Shown: piece after piece, positions 47,391 to 56,530 of the stretch
Layout of the letters: every line of letters starts with the position of its first letter
Numbering within the stretch: position 1 is the stretch's first letter
NCBI RefSeq assembly: GCF_002086515.1
Contig: NZ_MVHH01000027.1
Location: 1 to 58,467 of the forward strand
DNA: 58,467 nucleotides
Reading direction: 5' to 3'
DNA from: Mycolicibacter arupensis
Lineage (GTDB): Bacteria > Actinomycetota > Actinomycetes > Mycobacteriales > Mycobacteriaceae
Notes under the pieces: generated by a model
The model's database searches: none
Told to the model about the DNA's origin: nothing
The model's input: only the letters and a program-made list of their open reading frames with translations
Translations under genes and position numbers: made by a program

Positions 47391-47993
47391 CTAGACCGCA
47401 ATACTGCGCAGCGCCGCGGGAAGGCCGGGCAGAAAATGCCCGGTCGCGAATGCGCGGATGTCCTCGACGGAATCCAGCGGTTCGCGTGACGGCAACAACA
47501 GTGCCATGGCCGCGTAGCGCAGGATGGTGTCGGCCAATTCGGTGACCACCGCCGGCCCCAGACGCTCGGCGAATCCGGGCGGGAAGATCACCTGCAGCGC
47601 CTCAGCCATCCGGTCCAGGATCGCGCCGTAGTGCCGCCGGGAGAGCTCCAGTGCCAACGCCGGCTCATCGGTGATCATCCGGTTCAACACCCGGTGCCGG
47701 CGGAACTGCATGATCGCCGAGGTGAACGCTTCGACATAATAATTCGACTGGGGGGCAGAGGCTTTCAGCTCTTCGGCGATGTCGTCGTAAAGCGCGGCGT
47801 TCTCCCGATCGATGACCGCGGCGACCAGCTCGTCGCGTCCGGCGAACCGTCGGTAGATGGTGGTCCGGCTGACTCCGGCGCGCCGTGCCACGTCGTCGAG
47901 TGCGACCCGCCGGAATCCGTGCTGCTCGAACTCGACGACCGCGGCATCGAGGATGGCGGTGGTCGCCGGGTCAGCCCCGGGTGTAGCCGGCAT
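47391..47993 (-). CDS. TetR-family regulator
   Basis: A 200-aa repressor-type protein. Helix-turn-helix: [22 protein letters not shown] (spanning residues about 28-49), followed by a helical ligand domain with [22 protein letters not shown] 47993 overlaps the 3' end of the MpaB-type gene by 23 bases, so both come from one transcript. This differs from the other TetR/MpaB pair in the window, which is divergent. It probably controls the operon promoter upstream of 48825. Confidence 0.88.
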   Translation of the reverse strand: MPATPGADPATTAILDAAVVEFEQHGFRRVALDDVARRAGVSRTTIYRRFAGRDELVAAVIDRENAALYDDIAEELKASAPQSNYYVEAFTSAIMQFRRHRVLNRMITDEPALALELSRRHYGAILDRMAEALQVIFPPGFAERLGPAVVTELADTILRYAAMALLLPSREPLDSVEDIRAFATGHFLPGLPAALRSIAV

Positions 47994-48825
47994 AGGCGAA
48001 TTTGTTGTAGCGCAGTCGCATCGGCACATGATCCCATGCCCAGTTGACCGGCCGTGACCGGCAGAGCGCGGCGAACCGCTGATAGCGCCGTTCCTGCCGG
48101 TCGCTCCACGGCAGGCCCAGTTGAACCCGGGTGCTCGGCGGCATGCCGCCGGTGGTGAGAAACGCCGCAAGCGGATTGAACACCACCGAGATCGCCCGCC
48201 ACAGCGCCGGCGGCACCCCGTTCGGGCAGGGGAAGCCCTTGGTGACGTAGCCGACGCCGTACTTGGCGGTCGGGTGGTCGGTGAGAACCTTGTCCAGCAT
48301 CTGATTCCAGTAGCGCTCGAATTCGGCGTAGTCGGCCGGCATCACCCGGTCGCTGACCCCATAACGGCGATACCAGGTCTTGGATTCGAGGTAGATCTGC
48401 TCTTTGTCTTGCGGCGTCAGGCGTTTGACGAAGGTGTCGGCGAAGTACAGCACCTGCTCGACAAACGTGGCGTGGGCCCAGAAGTAGGTCTCGGGATCCA
48501 GTGCGTGGTACCGGTTTCCATCCGGCATGGTCCCCTTGATGTTGAGGTGGAAGTCGCGCACCTGCTGGCCGGGGTTGTCGGACTCGGCGCCGTAGACGGT
48601 CATGAAGATGGGCGGCAGTGAGCGTTTGACCCGGGCTGCGGTGTCGGTGAAGAACACCGAGTGGTCCAGCACGCCCTGGCCGAGCTCGGCGAGCATGTTC
48701 TGCAGCACGGCGGGCCGCGGCCCGATCAAGAACATCCGGTTGTCGCCGAAGTAGCGCCATACCAGGGACTGCGGCCCCAGGGGCAGCGCATCGGTAGCCG
48801 CGTCGGTCGGCACGGATCGAGTCAT
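47971..48825 (-). CDS. MpaB-type (DUF2236) oxygenase family protein
   Basis: A 284-aa DUF2236 protein: [25 protein letters not shown] at the start of the fold, then [35 protein letters not shown] and [16 protein letters not shown]. It is only distantly similar to the 28532 protein but shares the family layout. ATG 48825 is preceded by an AT-rich stretch containing ACAGT and ACTGT 14 bases apart (48831-48854), a possible TetR operator. Followed by an overlapping TetR gene. Substrate unknown. Confidence 0.82.
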   Translation of the reverse strand: MTRSVPTDAATDALPLGPQSLVWRYFGDNRMFLIGPRPAVLQNMLAELGQGVLDHSVFFTDTAARVKRSLPPIFMTVYGAESDNPGQQVRDFHLNIKGTMPDGNRYHALDPETYFWAHATFVEQVLYFADTFVKRLTPQDKEQIYLESKTWYRRYGVSDRVMPADYAEFERYWNQMLDKVLTDHPTAKYGVGYVTKGFPCPNGVPPALWRAISVVFNPLAAFLTTGGMPPSTRVQLGLPWSDRQERRYQRFAALCRSRPVNWAWDHVPMRLRYNKFAYAGYTRG

Positions 48826-48975
48826 GCGAAACAGTGTTACATATTTTGAACTGTGTACCAATGCGCCGAGTCGTGAGCGGGTAATGCGGTGCGGATGTGG
48901 CGCGCGGGGCCGTTGATGCATGGCCGAGGGGCCTCGCTTGACGTTTGTCGGTGGGGGGGTGTTCACTCGGGTCGA

Positions 48976-48991
48976 TCGAACATAGTTTCGA
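48976..48991 (+). promoter_or_regulatory. LexA SOS box upstream of imuA'
   Basis: TCGAACATAGTTTCGA differs from the mycobacterial SOS palindrome TCGAAC-N4-GTTCGA at one base. It lies 28 bases before the imuA' start. TATTTT (48993-48998) just downstream could be the -10. The gene pair it precedes is known to be DNA-damage inducible in mycobacteria. Confidence 0.9.
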
Positions 48992-49019
48992 ATATTTTAG
49001 CGTTCTTCCGGAGGCGATC

Positions 49020-49733
49020 ATGGCGGCGGCAGTGGGTGTGGGGCCGGCGGTGGGGCGGCGTCGCATCGTTCCTGAGGATCGCGCTGAGCAGCTCAAACAA
49101 CTGCGTGTTCAGATGGCTGCGGTGGGCGGAAAGGTAGGGGCCGGAAGGCAGGGGCCCAGCGCAGTCCCGGTCGCCCCGGCCGCCGAGGCCATGCTTCCGG
49201 TCCCGCCGCTGCTGGCCGAGGTTCTACCCGCCGGATTGCCGCGTGGCACGGTCGCGGTGCTCTCGGGGGCGCGGTCGCTGATGCTGGGCATGGTGGCCGC
49301 GGTGACGGGGGCCGCGGGTAACGCGGCCATCGTCGGTCAGCCGGACCTCGGGCTGCTGGCCGCATCCGAGATGGGCGCTGACCTGAGCCGGCTCGCGGTG
49401 ATCCCCGATCCCGGTAATGATCCGGTGGAGGTGGCCACGGTGCTGATGGACGGCATGGATCTGGTGGTACTCGGTCTCGGTGGCCGCTGCGTGCCGCCGT
49501 CGCGGACCCGGGTGGTGTTGGCCCGGGCCCGCCACCGCGGCTGCGCGCTGTTGGTCTCCGGCGGTGACTGGCAGGGTTCGGCGCTGCGCCTGGATGCTCG
49601 GGTGAGTGGTTATGAGACGACGGGCGAGGCGATGACGGGCTGCGCTGCGGTTCCCGGGTTCGGTCGAATCGGCGCGGTGCGCCTGGAGGTACGGGCCGCC
49701 GGCCGGGCGGCCGGGCGGACCCGGGCCGGATAG
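49020..49733 (+). CDS. imuA': Mutasome accessory protein ImuA'
   Basis: A 237-aa protein, counterpart of Rv3395c (ImuA'), which with ImuB and DnaE2 forms the mycobacterial damage-induced mutagenesis machinery. Its fold is RecA-like, but the P-loop is absent ([18 protein letters not shown] occupies that place). [41 protein letters not shown] resembles the later RecA strands. ATG 49020 has GGAGG 5 bases upstream. Preceded by a LexA box and followed 11 bp later by imuB. Confidence 0.92.
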   Translation: MAAAVGVGPAVGRRRIVPEDRAEQLKQLRVQMAAVGGKVGAGRQGPSAVPVAPAAEAMLPVPPLLAEVLPAGLPRGTVAVLSGARSLMLGMVAAVTGAAGNAAIVGQPDLGLLAASEMGADLSRLAVIPDPGNDPVEVATVLMDGMDLVVLGLGGRCVPPSRTRVVLARARHRGCALLVSGGDWQGSALRLDARVSGYETTGEAMTGCAAVPGFGRIGAVRLEVRAAGRAAGRTRAG

Positions 49734-49744
49734 CGAGTCGTCTC

Positions 49745-51337
49745 ATGGCCGACTCACGAGTGCTGGCGTTGTGGTGCATGGACTGGCCCGCGGTCGCCGC
49801 CGCATCCGCGGCGGGTCTGCCGGCCACCGCGCCGGTTGCGGTCACCCTGGCCAACCGGGTGATCGCCTGTTCGGCGGGCGCTAGAGCGGCGGGGGTGCGG
49901 CGCGGACTGCGGCGCCGAGAAGCGGCGGCGCGCTGTCCGGCGCTGCACGTGGTGGCCGCCGACACCGACCGCGATGCCCGGTTGTTCGAGCCCGTTCTGG
50001 CTGCGGTCGATGAACTGGTACCGGCGGCCGAGGTATTGCGGCCGGGCCTGCTGGTGGTGGCGGTGCGCGGTGCGGTACGGGCCTTCGGCTCCGAGGAACA
50101 GGCCGCCGAACGCCTGGTCGACGCGGTGGCCGCGACCGACATCGAATGCCAGATCGGGATCGCCGACGGGCTCGCCACCGCGGTGCTCGCTGCCCGCGCC
50201 GGTGCGGTGGTGCCGCCGGGGGGAGATGCCCGGTTCCTGTCGGCCCTGTCGATCCGGCAGCTGGCCGCTGAACCCAGCCTGTCCGGGCCGGGTCGCGATG
50301 GCCTGGTCGACCTGTTGTGGCGCTTGGGGATTCGAACCATCGGGCAATTCGCCGCACTGCCGCGGCCGGATGTCACCTCGCGGTTCGGCCCCGACGCGCT
50401 CGCCGCGCACCGATTCGCCCGCGCCGAGCCGCAGCGTGGGCCGTCCGGGCGGGAGCCGGAACCGGATCTTGAGGCCGAGCTGCACTGCGATCCGCCGATC
50501 GACCGGGTGGACGCCGCGGCGTTCGCCGGCCGCTCGCTCGCCGGTGTATTGCACCGGACGCTGATGGCCGCCGGGGTCGGCTGCACCCGGCTGGCCATTC
50601 ACGCCGTCACCACCACCGGGCAAGAGTTGACCCGGGTCTGGCGGTGCGCCGAACCGCTGACCGAGGAGGCCACCGCGGATCGGGTGCGCTGGCAGCTGGA
50701 CGGCTGGCTCACCAGCCGCATCGCCTCCGATCGGCCTACCGGCCCGGTGGCGGTGCTGCGCCTGCAACCGGTGGAGGTGGCATCGGCGACCGAGGCGCTG
50801 CAGTTACCGCTGTGGGGCGGTCTCGGGGAAGAAGACCGGCTGCGAGCCCGCCGCGCCCTGGTGCGGGTCCAGGGCCTGCTCGGCCCCGAAGCGGTGCGGG
50901 TCCCGGTGCTCTCCGGCGGCCGCGGCCCCGCCGAGCGCATCACCTTGACCCCACTGGGAGATGAGCCGGTGCCGCTGGCCGACCCGCGCCAGCCGTGGCC
51001 CGGTCGACTCCCCGAACCGTCGCCAGCGGTACTGCTCGATGACCCGGTGGAACTTCTTGACGCCGAACGCAATCCGATCAGGGTAACCGGTCGGGGATTC
51101 TTCTCCACCGACCCGGTGTGGCTGGTGGCCCGGGGCCGGGACGATCGGCTGCGCTGGTGGGCCGGTCCTTGGCTAGTGGATGAGCGGTGGTGGGATCCGC
51201 AACGGCAGGGGCCGGGATCGGGGCGCACCGCCCGGGTTCAGGTGTTGGTGGAGGGTTCCCCGGGCGCAGCGCCCGGGCAGGCGCTACTGCTGTGCTATCG
51301 GCTGCGGCGGTGGTATCTGGAGGGGGTCTACGAGTGA
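49745..51337 (+). CDS. imuB: Y-family polymerase-like mutasome protein ImuB
   Basis: A 530-aa Y-family polymerase homologue without the usual catalytic acids, counterpart of Rv3394c (527 aa). It recruits DnaE2 and the sliding clamp to damage. The polymerase-like core runs to about residue 350 (LWCMDWPAVAAASAAGL; IGIADGLATAVLAARAG; helix-hairpin-helix LLWRLGIRTIGQFAALP). The beta-clamp motif QLPLWG lies near 353-358. The C-terminal region has RVTGRGFFSTDPVWL and LRWWAGPWLVDERWW. ATG 49745 follows imuA' closely; one SOS-controlled operon. Confidence 0.94.
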   Translation: MADSRVLALWCMDWPAVAAASAAGLPATAPVAVTLANRVIACSAGARAAGVRRGLRRREAAARCPALHVVAADTDRDARLFEPVLAAVDELVPAAEVLRPGLLVVAVRGAVRAFGSEEQAAERLVDAVAATDIECQIGIADGLATAVLAARAGAVVPPGGDARFLSALSIRQLAAEPSLSGPGRDGLVDLLWRLGIRTIGQFAALPRPDVTSRFGPDALAAHRFARAEPQRGPSGREPEPDLEAELHCDPPIDRVDAAAFAGRSLAGVLHRTLMAAGVGCTRLAIHAVTTTGQELTRVWRCAEPLTEEATADRVRWQLDGWLTSRIASDRPTGPVAVLRLQPVEVASATEALQLPLWGGLGEEDRLRARRALVRVQGLLGPEAVRVPVLSGGRGPAERITLTPLGDEPVPLADPRQPWPGRLPEPSPAVLLDDPVELLDAERNPIRVTGRGFFSTDPVWLVARGRDDRLRWWAGPWLVDERWWDPQRQGPGSGRTARVQVLVEGSPGAAPGQALLLCYRLRRWYLEGVYE

Positions 51338-51346
51338 ACCGGACCC

Positions 51347-51705
51347 CTAGCCGATCTGAGAGGCTTGGTAGTAGGTGATGCTCCCGGCGTCTTCGGTGTG
51401 TTCGACGATCACCCCCAGGAACAGGTTGACCGGGGAGCGGTCGGGAAATCCGAAATCTGCGGAAAGGTATCCGAGTACTTGGTTGGAGGCCAGCCGGCGG
51501 ATGTGCAGGATCTGGTAGTCGACAGTCATTCCCGGGGCTTGGCTCGCGTAGTACTCACGGACCCCCTGTCGGCCCACGCTGTAGCGACGCAATCCCTGGA
51601 AGAGCGCATCCTCGGCGAACACCCGGAAACCCCTTCGGGGTCCTGGGCATCGATGGCTGCCTTCCACCGGTTCAAAACCTCACGTAGAACGTCAGTGTCC
51701 GGCAC
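51347..51705 (-). pseudogene. Frameshifted NTF2/SnoaL-like protein
   Basis: Two overlapping frames make up one protein of about 118 aa. The first (GTG 51705: VPDTDVLREVLNRWKAAID) continues in another frame from about 51635 (RVFAEDALFQGLRRYSVG ... TYYQASQIG). Adding one base in the G-runs around 51624-51640 would join DPEG to FRVFAEDALF. The pattern, a helix with NRWKAAIDA followed by EDALFQGLRRYSVGRQGVRE, is that of small NTF2-like SnoaL proteins. The start overlaps the upstream SDR by 14 bases. Either a true mutation or a base-calling error in a C4/G4 context. Confidence 0.75.
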
Positions 51706-52405
51706 TTTGGCCACCGTCCACATGCAGGATTTCGCCGGTCACGAAGTGCGCACCTTCCAGGTACAGCACGGCGTCGACGACTTCGTCGACCTCGCCCAGA
51801 CGCCCCAGGGGATGCATCGCAGCCAAGGCTCCCAGGCTCGCCGGATCATGCATCGGGGTGCGAATGATGCCCAGCGCCACGGCGTTGGACCGGATTCCGC
51901 TCCCGGCGTATTCGACGGCCAGCGCCCTGGTCGCTGCGTTCAACCCGCCTTTGGTCAGTGATGCCAGAGCCGAGGGGACTGCGGAGTTGGGGTGGTCCAC
52001 CAGGCTGGTGGAGATAGTGACCAGGTGACCTCCTTCCCCCCGGGCGAGCATCGCCGATACCGCCGCGCGGGAAAGCTCGAAGAAGCCCCGAAGATTCACG
52101 CCGGTGACGGCGTCGTAATCCGCGTCGGTGTATTCGATGAAGGGCTTGGCGATGAAAATGCCGGCGTTGTTGACGACCGTGTCGACCCTTCCGAATCGCT
52201 CGAGCGCAGCATCGACGACGCGCTGGCCGACGCCGGGTTGTCCGATATCGCCGGGAATCGCGAACACCAGCGGATCAGCGCTGGGGCTGATGTTGCGTGA
52301 ATTGGCGACGACCGCGTAGCCGAGTTTGCGGTAGCCGGTGACGAGTCCGGCTCCGATGCCCTGGGAGGCGCCGGAAATGACTGCCACGGGTTGAGCATGA
52401 ATCAA
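51692..52405 (-). CDS. SDR-family protein lacking the catalytic tyrosine
   Basis: A 237-aa SDR with cofactor loop VISGASQGIGAGL, VVNNAGIFIAKPF and a C-terminal VTGEILHVDGGQS. The Ser of the triad region is present (TISTSLVD), but the Y-x-x-x-K motif reads ASLTK (SALASLTKGGL), so Tyr is replaced by Ala while Lys remains. The start is TTG 52405 with GAGGAAG about 9 bases upstream; no ATG or GTG fits the conserved N-terminus. The frameshifted NTF2-like gene overlaps its end. Divergent from the nitronate monooxygenase-like gene across 217 bp. Confidence 0.82.
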   Translation of the reverse strand: MIHAQPVAVISGASQGIGAGLVTGYRKLGYAVVANSRNISPSADPLVFAIPGDIGQPGVGQRVVDAALERFGRVDTVVNNAGIFIAKPFIEYTDADYDAVTGVNLRGFFELSRAAVSAMLARGEGGHLVTISTSLVDHPNSAVPSALASLTKGGLNAATRALAVEYAGSGIRSNAVALGIIRTPMHDPASLGALAAMHPLGRLGEVDEVVDAVLYLEGAHFVTGEILHVDGGQSAGH

Positions 52406-52622
52406 GCGAATCCGCTTCCTCGATAGGTTCCCCTGTGCCGGCACATCCGAGGCTCTTGCCGAATTGTTGCAGTATGCCGCGCCGGCCGGCTCCAAGTGAA
52501 GACCCTGGCTTGAGCTTGTTCGGCATGGTTGCGCAACGACAAGTTCACGTACCGCCGATTCGCGCGCATGATCGTAGTGATCGAGGGCGTGCACTTCGCC
52601 CCACATCCTCTGGGAGGAAACG

Positions 52623-53615
52623 ATTCCCCTGACAACACGGCTTACCGAGTATTTCGGCATCGACCACCCAATCCTCCTAGCGCCGATGGCGCTGGCCGCG
52701 GGCGGCCGGCTTGCGGCAGCCGTGACCGAAGCCGGCGGATTGGGGCTAATCGGCGGTGCCTATGGCGATCTGCCGTGGCTGGACGCCGAAATCGCCGAAG
52801 CGGCCGGTGCGCGCGTTGGGTACGGGTTCATCACATGGCGTCTGGCGCAGCGACCGGAGGCGCTCGATCTGGCGTTGGCCCAACAGCCCGCCGCGATCAT
52901 GTTGTCTTTTGGTGATCTACGCCCGTTCGCTGAGCGAATCCGCGGGGCCGGGGTGCCGCTTATCGGGCAGGTCCAAACCGTGGCGCAGGCGCGACAGAAT
53001 CTGGAGGTCGGCGTCGATGTCCTCGTGGCACAAGGCAGCGAGGCGGGCGGGCACGGAATGAGTGCCCGTTCGACCTTCACCCTGCTGCCGGAGGTCGCCG
53101 ATCTGGTCGCCGAGCTTTCCCCTCAAACGCTGGTCGTCGCCGCTGGTGGAGTCGCCGACGGGCGGGGGCTGGCGGCGGCGCTGACTCTGGGAGCAGATGG
53201 AGTGCTGGTGGGAACTCGTCTTTGGGCATCCCGGGAAGCCCTGGTTTCGCCGCGGGCGCACCAGCGCGCACTGATTGCCAGCGGCGATGACACCTACCGC
53301 ACCGGTGTTTACGATATTGTCCGGCAACTCGATTGGCCGGTGGGATACAACGCCCGCGCGCTGCGCAACTCCTTCGGAGATACCTGGCGTGGCAGGGAGT
53401 CCGAGCTGCTGGGAGCGCTGACCGAGACGCTCGCCGACTACCAGAGGGCCGTCGTTGCAGAAGACTTCGATACTGCCGGGATCCTGGTTGGCGAGGCGGT
53501 CGGTCAGATCGACGAGATTTGTTCGGCCGCGGACATTGTCAACGGCATGGCAGTGGATGCAGTGGGAATCCTGCTCCGGGCAAGCGCCTTCGGCGTGTCT
53601 GGTCTGGATGGTTGA
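52623..53615 (+). CDS. Nitronate monooxygenase-like flavoprotein with non-canonical start
   Basis: A 330-aa TIM-barrel FMN protein of the 2-nitropropane dioxygenase family: TEYFGIDHPILLAPMALAAGG at the N-terminus (spanning two strands), QGSEAGGHGM with the conserved His, VVAAGGVADGRGLAAALTLGADGVLVGTRL for FMN phosphate. The first in-frame ATG (52686) would cut off strand 1 and the APM motif. In-frame stops lie at 52569-52580, and between them and 52686 there is no ATG, GTG or TTG. GGGAGG (52612-52617) precedes ATT 52623 by 5 bases and CTG 52629 by 11. I chose ATT; CTG is the alternative. Divergent from an SDR gene. Confidence 0.78.
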   Translation: MPLTTRLTEYFGIDHPILLAPMALAAGGRLAAAVTEAGGLGLIGGAYGDLPWLDAEIAEAAGARVGYGFITWRLAQRPEALDLALAQQPAAIMLSFGDLRPFAERIRGAGVPLIGQVQTVAQARQNLEVGVDVLVAQGSEAGGHGMSARSTFTLLPEVADLVAELSPQTLVVAAGGVADGRGLAAALTLGADGVLVGTRLWASREALVSPRAHQRALIASGDDTYRTGVYDIVRQLDWPVGYNARALRNSFGDTWRGRESELLGALTETLADYQRAVVAEDFDTAGILVGEAVGQIDEICSAADIVNGMAVDAVGILLRASAFGVSGLDG

Positions 53616-53630
53616 TAGCCGGCCCCTGGC

Positions 53631-55658
53631 TCACCAGTACACCCCCGGAACCAGCCGTACCGCCCGCTTGACCGGGCGGGGTACCCGCACTCGGGTGATC
53701 GCCCGCGATGGTCTCCTGGGCCTGCGGGAAGCCTGTCGAGGCGGTTGTGCTGCAACAGTTTCGGTGGTTGCCATGCCGCGAGCCGCCGCGGAGTCCGGGT
53801 AGCCCAGGTAGACCTGGTGCAGCACCCGGCGGGCCAGCCTGGGGGTGACGTAGTTGCCCGCCTCGGCCAGGGTTCCCAGCGGAGTGTCGATCCGGTCCGG
53901 CTTCTCGATCAGCCCGCGCACCACCATGGCTGCCGCATGCTCGGCGCTGATCGCCCCGACCGGGAGCAGTTTCCCCGTCGGCGCAATCATCGGTGTGGCC
54001 ACCAGTGGCATATGAATGGTGGTGAATGTGATGTGATCCGAGAGGGTTTCGGTCGAGATCACGTCAGCGAACGCATCCAGTGCCGCCTTGGTGGGTACGT
54101 ATGCGCTGTACTTCGGGCTGTGCGCCAGCACCCCTTCGCTGGAGACATTCACCACGTGGCCGAAACGGCGTTCCCGCCAATGGGGCAGCAATGCCAGCAC
54201 CATTCGCACCGCGCCGAAGTAGTTGACTGCCATCGTGCGTTCGTAGTCGTGCAGGCGCTCGGTGGAGTTGACCACCGAGCGGCGGATCGACCGGCCGGCG
54301 TTGTTCACCAGGTAGTCGACGTGCCCGAACCGGCCGAGGATGTCCTTGATGGTGTGCTCCACCGATGCCGAATCGGTCACATCGCAGGTGAATGCGTGCG
54401 CCTGTCCGCCGCCGGATCGGATCTCGGCCACCAGATCGTCGAGTGCGGAGCCGCTGCGGGCCAGCGCGAAGACGGTGCCGCCACGCTCGGCGACGGCGAT
54501 CGCCGACGCCCGACCGATTCCGCTGGACGCCCCGGTGATGATGACGTGCCGTCCGACCAGCGGCCCGGCCGGATCGTCGCGGCGGGCCCGATCGGGATCC
54601 AGATGCCGCACCCAATACCGCCACAGCTTCGGCGCATACTCGGCGAACTCGGGCAGTCGGACACTGTCGCCCAGCGCCGCGCGGGTGGCCTCGGCGACAA
54701 AGGTCGGCCGCAGGTTCACCAGGTCGAGCACCTCGGCGGGCAGACCCAGCTGGGTGGCCATCATGTTGCGCCATACTCGGGCCCGACCGCCGACATTGAG
54801 CACCGGGGCTGCCACGGCGCCGGGCAGCTTGGCGCGCAGCGGCGGGAGCCCGGCCTCTCGCGCCACGGCCCGGTAGATCTCGGGCAGCCCGATGGATCTC
54901 GGGGAGGTCAGATGGAAGGTGCGCCCGTCGTATCCGTCGGCATGCATCAACTCGACCAACGCATCCACCACGTAGTCGACCGGAACGACGTTGGTCCGTC
55001 CGGTGTTGGGCACGGCCATCGGGGTGAGCCGGGGCAGCGCCGCCAGCTTGGCCAGCAGCGGAAAGAAGTAGTACGGCCCGTCCACCTTGTCCATCTCGCC
55101 GGTGCGGGAATCGCCCACCACCACCGCCGGGCGGTACACCCGGTAACGCAATCCCGGCGCGGAGCGCACCAGTGCTTCGGCCTCGAACTTGGTCTGGTGA
55201 TACGGGGTCGGCAGCTCCTGGCCGATGTCGAAGTCGTCTTCGGTGAACTCGCCGGCGTAATCGCCGGCCACCGCGATCGAAGACACGTGCGCCAAGGTGG
55301 CGTCCAGGCGTTTCGCCAGGTCGATCACGGCGCGGGTGCCCTCGACGTTGGCCGCCTGCTGCTCGGCCGCCCCGGCGGTGATGTCGTAGATGGCCGCGCA
55401 ATGCACGACGTGGTCGATCTCGCCGAGCTCGGCGATCACCGTGTCGCTCAACCCGAGACCCTCGGCGGTCAGGTCGCCGACCAGCGGTTTGACCTGCTGG
55501 CCCCATGCCTGGCCGCTGCGGGAGGCGAGAGCTTCGAAGCGGCCCAGCGAGGCGCGGCGCACCAGCACCCACACCTGGGCATCCGGGCTGGCCTCCAACA
55601 GGCGCGACACCACTCGCCGTCCAATAAACCCGGTACCGCCGGTAACGACATAACGCAT
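53631..55658 (-). CDS. acrA1: Two-domain SDR, fatty-acyl reductase AcrA1-like
   Basis: A 675-aa protein with two Rossmann domains. The N-terminal extended SDR (1 to about 365) has TGGTGFIG (6-13), SSIAVAGDYAGEF and catalytic YHQTK (153-157), as in acyl-CoA reductase/epimerase types. The C-terminal classical SDR (about 368-630) has TGASSGIG (375-382), NNAGRSIRR, VVNVSSEGVL and YVPTK. The C-terminus is basic and Pro/Arg-rich. Order and orientation next to lpqD and htdY match Rv3391, annotated acrA1 (650 aa). It probably reduces long acyl-CoAs to aldehyde or alcohol. ATG 55658 has no ribosome site. Confidence 0.9.
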   Translation of the reverse strand: MRYVVTGGTGFIGRRVVSRLLEASPDAQVWVLVRRASLGRFEALASRSGQAWGQQVKPLVGDLTAEGLGLSDTVIAELGEIDHVVHCAAIYDITAGAAEQQAANVEGTRAVIDLAKRLDATLAHVSSIAVAGDYAGEFTEDDFDIGQELPTPYHQTKFEAEALVRSAPGLRYRVYRPAVVVGDSRTGEMDKVDGPYYFFPLLAKLAALPRLTPMAVPNTGRTNVVPVDYVVDALVELMHADGYDGRTFHLTSPRSIGLPEIYRAVAREAGLPPLRAKLPGAVAAPVLNVGGRARVWRNMMATQLGLPAEVLDLVNLRPTFVAEATRAALGDSVRLPEFAEYAPKLWRYWVRHLDPDRARRDDPAGPLVGRHVIITGASSGIGRASAIAVAERGGTVFALARSGSALDDLVAEIRSGGGQAHAFTCDVTDSASVEHTIKDILGRFGHVDYLVNNAGRSIRRSVVNSTERLHDYERTMAVNYFGAVRMVLALLPHWRERRFGHVVNVSSEGVLAHSPKYSAYVPTKAALDAFADVISTETLSDHITFTTIHMPLVATPMIAPTGKLLPVGAISAEHAAAMVVRGLIEKPDRIDTPLGTLAEAGNYVTPRLARRVLHQVYLGYPDSAAARGMATTETVAAQPPRQASRRPRRPSRAITRVRVPRPVKRAVRLVPGVYW

Positions 55659-55736
55659 GCGGTCATGGTGGCCGCTCTCGGCTGCCACGTCAACAGTGGG
55701 TTTGACGCTCCCGGCTGATCCTGGGTGCCGGTGCGC

Positions 55737-56444
55737 TCAGAACGCGCGGATTCCGTCCCAGTCCACCAGATTCCAGCCGGTGGTCGGGCTCCCCTTCACC
55801 ACGACCTTGCCCAGATTGGGCAGGGGATGGTCGATCAACAGCTCATCGCGGGGGTTCTTGACGTTCATCAGCGTCCACGTCGCGATGGATGCGCCATGCG
55901 CGAACGCAACAGGGTTGCTGTCTCCGTTGTCGTATATCTGCTGCACCGCAGCACTGAACTCTTCGTTGAACTGGTTACCGTCGATCGAGCCTGGGATGAC
56001 TGCCGTCCGGTCACCGCGCAGCCAGGCCTCCGGGGCCAGCCAATACGCCGAGTGTGCGATCGAACTGGGCTTGTCGCCGAACCAGCCGGCGTTGATCTCG
56101 CGCAACCCCGGCAGGACCTGCACCTGACGCCCGAGCTCGCGTGCCAGCGGTGCGGCGGTCTGCTGAGTGCGCACCATCGACGAGGCGTAGACCCCGTCGT
56201 GGCGGTTGCGGGAGAGCTGGTCGGCGATCTCTTGAGCCTGTACGCGGCCCTTGTCGGTCAGTCCCGGGCCGGGCACCGAGGTGTCGAGGATTCCGGCGGC
56301 ATTGGCTTCGGATTCCGCGTGCCGGACCAGTGTCAGGGTGATGATTCGGGGGTGCGGTGTTCCAGAACAACCTCCGAGCGCCAAGGTCACGGCCAGCGCC
56401 GCCGCCACGATCGCGAACATGTTGCCCCGGATGCGTTTTGCCAT
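55737..56444 (-). CDS. lpqD: Lipoprotein of the histidine phosphatase family LpqD
   Basis: A 235-aa secreted lipoprotein: signal peptide with lipobox LALGGC (lipidated Cys26), then a phosphoglycerate-mutase-like fold with the phospho-accepting RHA motif LTLVRHAESEANAAG (His42), TDKGRVQAQ, SSMVRTQQTA and the second His in VAFAHGASI. Length and place between acrA1 and htdY match Rv3390 lpqD (236 aa). ATG 56444 gives the signal peptide; longer frames overlap the divergent htdY region. The phosphatase substrate outside the cell is unknown. Confidence 0.92.
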   Translation of the reverse strand: MAKRIRGNMFAIVAAALAVTLALGGCSGTPHPRIITLTLVRHAESEANAAGILDTSVPGPGLTDKGRVQAQEIADQLSRNRHDGVYASSMVRTQQTAAPLARELGRQVQVLPGLREINAGWFGDKPSSIAHSAYWLAPEAWLRGDRTAVIPGSIDGNQFNEEFSAAVQQIYDNGDSNPVAFAHGASIATWTLMNVKNPRDELLIDHPLPNLGKVVVKGSPTTGWNLVDWDGIRAF

Positions 56445-56530
56445 GTCGACAGCCTGCCGCGTGGATAGCATCGGCGGGGCCGGTTCTGCTGAAATGATCA
56501 GGCCGGTTCGTCGCAGGCGAAGGAGAATCC

